Position numbers and translations under genes: made by a program. A stretch of DNA of 64,000 nt from positions 124,001 to 188,000 of the forward strand of contig BRLC01000014.1 of NCBI GenBank assembly GCA_024343425.1. The letters are read 5' to 3'. Position 1 is the first letter of the stretch. Each line of letters begins with the position of its first letter. The notes beneath the pieces are model-generated. The model was given only the letters and a program-made list of their open reading frames with translations. It did not search any database and was not told the DNA's origin. Source of the DNA: Rhizobiaceae bacterium MnEN-MB40S. GTDB lineage: Bacteria; Pseudomonadota; Alphaproteobacteria; Rhizobiales; Rhizobiaceae. Below, in pieces: positions 61,300 through 64,000 of the stretch.

Positions 61300-62337
61300 A
61301 TGCGCGCATTGCAGCTTATTGACGATCGCAAACTGGAACTGACCGACATTGCTCCGCCGGACGAACCCGGTCCTGGAGAAGTCACGCTCAGGGTCGCCGC
61401 CGTGGCGCTCAATCACATCGATGTATGGGGATGGCGCGGCATGGCGTTCGCCAAACGCAAGCTTCCGCTGGTCATCGGCGCGGAAGCCTCCGGCACCGTC
61501 GAGGCGATCGGCCCTGGAGTCTCGAATGTACTGCCCGGGCAACTCGTCTCGATATACGGCGCGCGCACCTGTGGCCTCTGCAAACACTGTCGTGAAGGCC
61601 GGGACAATTTGTGCGAACACGTGGCAGGCGTACACGGGTTTCATCTCGACGGCTTCGCCCAGGAAAAAATCAACGTTCTGGCGCGGCAACTCGTGCCTGC
61701 GCCGCCCGGGGTCAACGGGGTAGCCGCGGCGCTCGCGCCCGTTACGTTCGGCACCGTCGAACACATGCTTTTTGATAACGCCAAACTGCAGCCCGGCGAA
61801 ACCATTCTGGTTCACGCCGGCGGTTCCGGCATTGGCTCCGCCGCAATCCAGCTTGCAAAAAAGACGGGATGCACCGTCATCACGACCGTGGGCTCGGACG
61901 ACAAGGTGGAAAAAGCGCGGGAACTCGGCGCCGACCATGTCATCAATTACCGCGAAGACCGGTTCGAGGGAGCGGTTCGCAAGCTCACCAAGAAGAAGGG
62001 CGTGGACGTGGTCTTCGAACATGTCGGCGCGGACACCTGGGCCGGCTCGATGCTATGCATGAAACGCGGCGGACGGCTTGTGACGTGCGGCTCCACATCG
62101 GGCGTGTCGACGCAGGTCAATCTCATGCAGCTTTTCCAGCAGCAGCTGAGATTTATCGGATCCTTCGGCTGCCGAATAGAAAATCTCGCCGACGCCATGG
62201 AAAAGATGGCCCGCGGCATAGTTCATCCCGTAATTGACACGGAAGTGGAGCCCGAGGACATCGACACCGCGCTCGCAAGAATGGAAAGCCGGCAGGTGTT
62301 CGGGAAAATCATCTTGAGAATGGATAAAGACGCGTGA
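61300..62337 (+). CDS. adh2XL: Zinc-binding medium-chain dehydrogenase (Adh2XL)
   Basis: The 345-residue MDR protein has the structural zinc cysteines (GARTCGLCKHCREGRDNLCEH), the NAD(P) fold ILVHAGGSGIGSAAIQLAKK and a C-terminal catalytic half (QVFGKIILRM). In the rhizobial lipid A cluster this gene is thought to act in making or modifying the hydroxylated C28 chain, perhaps as an enoyl or alcohol dehydrogenase; the reaction is not settled. Its stop overlaps the lpxXL GTG start by GTGA. Confidence 0.92.
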   Translation: MRALQLIDDRKLELTDIAPPDEPGPGEVTLRVAAVALNHIDVWGWRGMAFAKRKLPLVIGAEASGTVEAIGPGVSNVLPGQLVSIYGARTCGLCKHCREGRDNLCEHVAGVHGFHLDGFAQEKINVLARQLVPAPPGVNGVAAALAPVTFGTVEHMLFDNAKLQPGETILVHAGGSGIGSAAIQLAKKTGCTVITTVGSDDKVEKARELGADHVINYREDRFEGAVRKLTKKKGVDVVFEHVGADTWAGSMLCMKRGGRLVTCGSTSGVSTQVNLMQLFQQQLRFIGSFGCRIENLADAMEKMARGIVHPVIDTEVEPEDIDTALARMESRQVFGKIILRMDKDA

Positions 62338-63425
62338 ATCCAACACTCAGACAATCGATTGTCACTCTTATAAAAATACAGGAGTGGCTGGTCGCGCAGT
62401 TGGTGTTCGCGACACTTGCGGTTTTGAAGAAACTGCCCGCTCGCAAGGCAATCCGTTTTACAGACTATATGGCGCGCAAGATCGGCCCGCTGACACACCG
62501 GCACAAGCTCGCCCTGCAAAACCTGGAACTCGCATTTCCCGAAAAATCGGAAGAGGAACGCGAGGCGATCGCGCTTGATATGTGGGGGAACATGGCTCGT
62601 CTGATGGCGGAGTATATTCTCATTGACAAGCTGATCGACAGCGGCATCGACACCGGTCAGGGCGGCCTCATCGAAGTCGAGGGCATCGATCGTTTTCTCG
62701 ATCTCGTTGAACGTCCGCGTCCGTTTATCGTGTTTACCGCGCATACAGGCAATTTCGAACTGCTGCCGGCGATTGCGGCCAGATACGGCCTGAACGTCAC
62801 CGCCCTGTTCCGTCCGCCAAACAACCGATACATCGCCAACAAGTTGCTGGCCGCCCGGCGCACACATATGGGCAACCTTGTGCCGTCGCGGGCAGGCGCC
62901 GCCTGGAATCTCGCTGGCGTTCTGGACGAAAAACGAGGCGTTGGACTGCTCGTCGACCAGAAGTTCCGAAAAGGCCCGACCGTGCAATTCTTCGGACGCG
63001 ACGTGATCGCCAATCCGCTTCTGGCCAAGCTGGCGCGTCACTTCGACTGCGAGGTCTTTCCGGCCCGATGCATCCGGATTGAGAATGATCGCTTCCGTCT
63101 CGAGATTGAGGAACCGATCACCATGCCGAAGGACAGCGATGGAAATGTCGATATCCAGGCGGCGTCGCAGATCGTAAACGACAAGGTCGAGAGCTGGATC
63201 AGGGAATATCCCGGACAGTGGATGTGGTTCCACGATCGCTGGGGCGACCCGAGAGGATTTCGTCTGGACCCACAGCAAATTGCGCGCGCCAAGAAATATT
63301 TCGAGAAGAACGGGCAGTGGCCGGTGCATGTGCGTCGCCGCAAACCCGGCCAGCCCCTCCCGGCCCGCCTGCGAAATGCGCGCAGGCAGGGCGGTCACGG
63401 TCGCAAAAAAACGTCTATTGAGTGA
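62334..63425 (+). CDS. lpxXL: Lipid A very-long-chain acyltransferase LpxXL
   Basis: The 363-residue LpxL/HtrB-family acyltransferase has an N-terminal membrane helix, the HX4E catalytic box (FTAHTGNFELLPAIAARY), the conserved VGLLVDQKFRKG segment and the C-terminal WMWFHDRWG. It transfers 27-hydroxyoctacosanoate from AcpXL to lipid A. It starts with GTG, overlapping the adh2XL stop (GTGA). The C-terminus (RRKPGQPLPARLRNARRQGG) is long and basic. The stop region overlaps the convergent L,D-transpeptidase gene by 11 bases. Confidence 0.94.
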   Translation: MNPTLRQSIVTLIKIQEWLVAQLVFATLAVLKKLPARKAIRFTDYMARKIGPLTHRHKLALQNLELAFPEKSEEEREAIALDMWGNMARLMAEYILIDKLIDSGIDTGQGGLIEVEGIDRFLDLVERPRPFIVFTAHTGNFELLPAIAARYGLNVTALFRPPNNRYIANKLLAARRTHMGNLVPSRAGAAWNLAGVLDEKRGVGLLVDQKFRKGPTVQFFGRDVIANPLLAKLARHFDCEVFPARCIRIENDRFRLEIEEPITMPKDSDGNVDIQAASQIVNDKVESWIREYPGQWMWFHDRWGDPRGFRLDPQQIARAKKYFEKNGQWPVHVRRRKPGQPLPARLRNARRQGGHGRKKTSIE

Positions 63426-63846
63426 TGATGATCCGCGTGTTGTCGAAACCTTCACGCTCAACAAGCGAGAAGAGCGTGGCGGCGTTTTTCGGATCAAGTC
63501 TTACACATCCGTGTGACGCCGGGCGTCCAAGGCGACTGATCTCGTTCGTTCCGTGCACTGCGTAACCGCCACGGAAGAAGATTGCGTAGGGCATTGGCGC
63601 GTTGTTGTATTTGCGGGACTTGTGATACTTCGACAGCCATTTCGGGCTGTATGATCCGGTCGGCGTGCGGTAGGAACCTCGCCCTGTCGATACTTTCCAG
63701 CGGTACTTGACCTGCCCCCTGTGTGTAACGACCATTTCCTGCCTGGAAAGATCCACCTGAGCCATCAGCGTTGTTGCTCCGGCGATGGCTGTTTGAAACG
63801 GCACGATAGCCAATCCGGCGACGATAGCCAGCACATATCTGAACAT
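63415..63846 (-). CDS. L,D-transpeptidase (YkuD family)
   Basis: The 143-residue precursor has a signal peptide (residues 1-24, FRYVLAIVAGLAIVPFQTAIAG) and a compact YkuD domain with the catalytic histidine/cysteine pair in YAVHGTNEISRLG and RPASHGCVRLDPKNA. It probably makes 3-3 cross-links in peptidoglycan or attaches proteins to it. The ATG at 63846 is preceded by GGGGGA; I reject a longer frame from 63882 because it lacks a signal-like start. Nothing identifiable follows to the window end. Confidence 0.92.
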   Translation of the reverse strand: MFRYVLAIVAGLAIVPFQTAIAGATTLMAQVDLSRQEMVVTHRGQVKYRWKVSTGRGSYRTPTGSYSPKWLSKYHKSRKYNNAPMPYAIFFRGGYAVHGTNEISRLGRPASHGCVRLDPKNAATLFSLVEREGFDNTRIIITQ

Positions 63847-64000
63847 TTGCAGTCCCCCTGCTCCTTGATCAGTGTTCACCATTCGACATGCGATCAGATA
63901 CGCATATCATCGAGACCTTTTCTTATAGTTGCACCCATTTATAGTGATAGATAACAACCTATACCAAATAAAGGTAACGGCATTCTTTCTAAAGCCGGTA

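Noticed and set aside
1..64000. tRNA, rRNA, CRISPR arrays, insertion sequences or prophage
   Set aside because: I looked in the gaps for cloverleaf-like inverted repeats, regularly spaced repeats, transposase or integrase motifs and found none.

Overview
The window reads as chromosomal DNA of an alphaproteobacterium, most likely order Hyphomicrobiales (Rhizobiales). The best evidence is the complete acpXL-fabZXL-fabF2XL-fabF1XL-adh2XL-lpxXL set for very-long-chain lipid A acylation, with a fixNOQP-fixGHIS block, an FnrN-type regulator, a MocR/TauR plus xsc locus, a RutR-type pyrimidine operon and high-GC coding with many 4-base ATGA gene overlaps. Genus cannot be fixed from sequence alone. 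I see no rRNA, tRNA, CRISPR array, insertion sequence, phage gene or replication origin.

Layout, left to right. 1-3573 (minus): a CoA-dependent aromatic unit, with a flavin monooxygenase/Old Yellow Enzyme fusion (2-aminobenzoyl-CoA or salicylyl-CoA type), an SDR, a MarR regulator and the first codons of a further gene. 3711-11066 (minus): a tightly packed catabolic and transport operon (FAD amine/amino-acid oxidase, TRAP transporter, MlrC-type M81 enzyme, alpha/beta hydrolase, ornithine cyclodeaminase family enzyme) with a divergent XRE-cupin regulator. 11837-14612: an orphan molybdopterin hydroxylase large subunit and an SRPBCC protein. 15038-25160: C2-sulfonate metabolism, with a THF-linked demethylating dehydrogenase divergent from a TauR-like regulator, Xsc, and a TauABC importer; a histidine-rich DUF4396 membrane protein sits among them. 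25167-27601: a ferredoxin-reductase-like flavoprotein, a stand-alone AsnC ligand domain and a hydrolase.

27540-39085 is the microaerobic respiration block: fixNOQP (cbb3 oxidase), fixGHIS (assembly and copper supply), a hemerythrin-like protein, fnrN and hemN. FNR/FixK boxes lie in front of fixN, fixG and hemN, so the oxidase, its assembly factors and oxygen-independent heme synthesis should be induced together at low oxygen. A GMC oxidoreductase and a cyclase-ATPase-TPR regulator follow. 44120-46346 is the most novel piece: a 101-residue NHLP/Os1348-like leader-type peptide gene placed 10 bp before a cobalamin-binding radical SAM enzyme, which looks like an uncharacterised RiPP locus.

46405-54995 is reductive pyrimidine (or hydantoin/ureide) catabolism: a RutR-like repressor with a RutR-like operator, then omega-aminotransferase, N-carbamoyl-beta-alanine amidohydrolase, dihydropyrimidinase and an NMT1-type ABC importer. 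The dihydropyrimidine dehydrogenase is not in the window. 55086-55442 holds two tandem very small basic proteins with strong ribosome sites, followed by a DMT-family exporter and Mrp/ApbC. 57866-63425 is the 27-hydroxyoctacosanoate lipid A cluster, and an L,D-transpeptidase closes the window.
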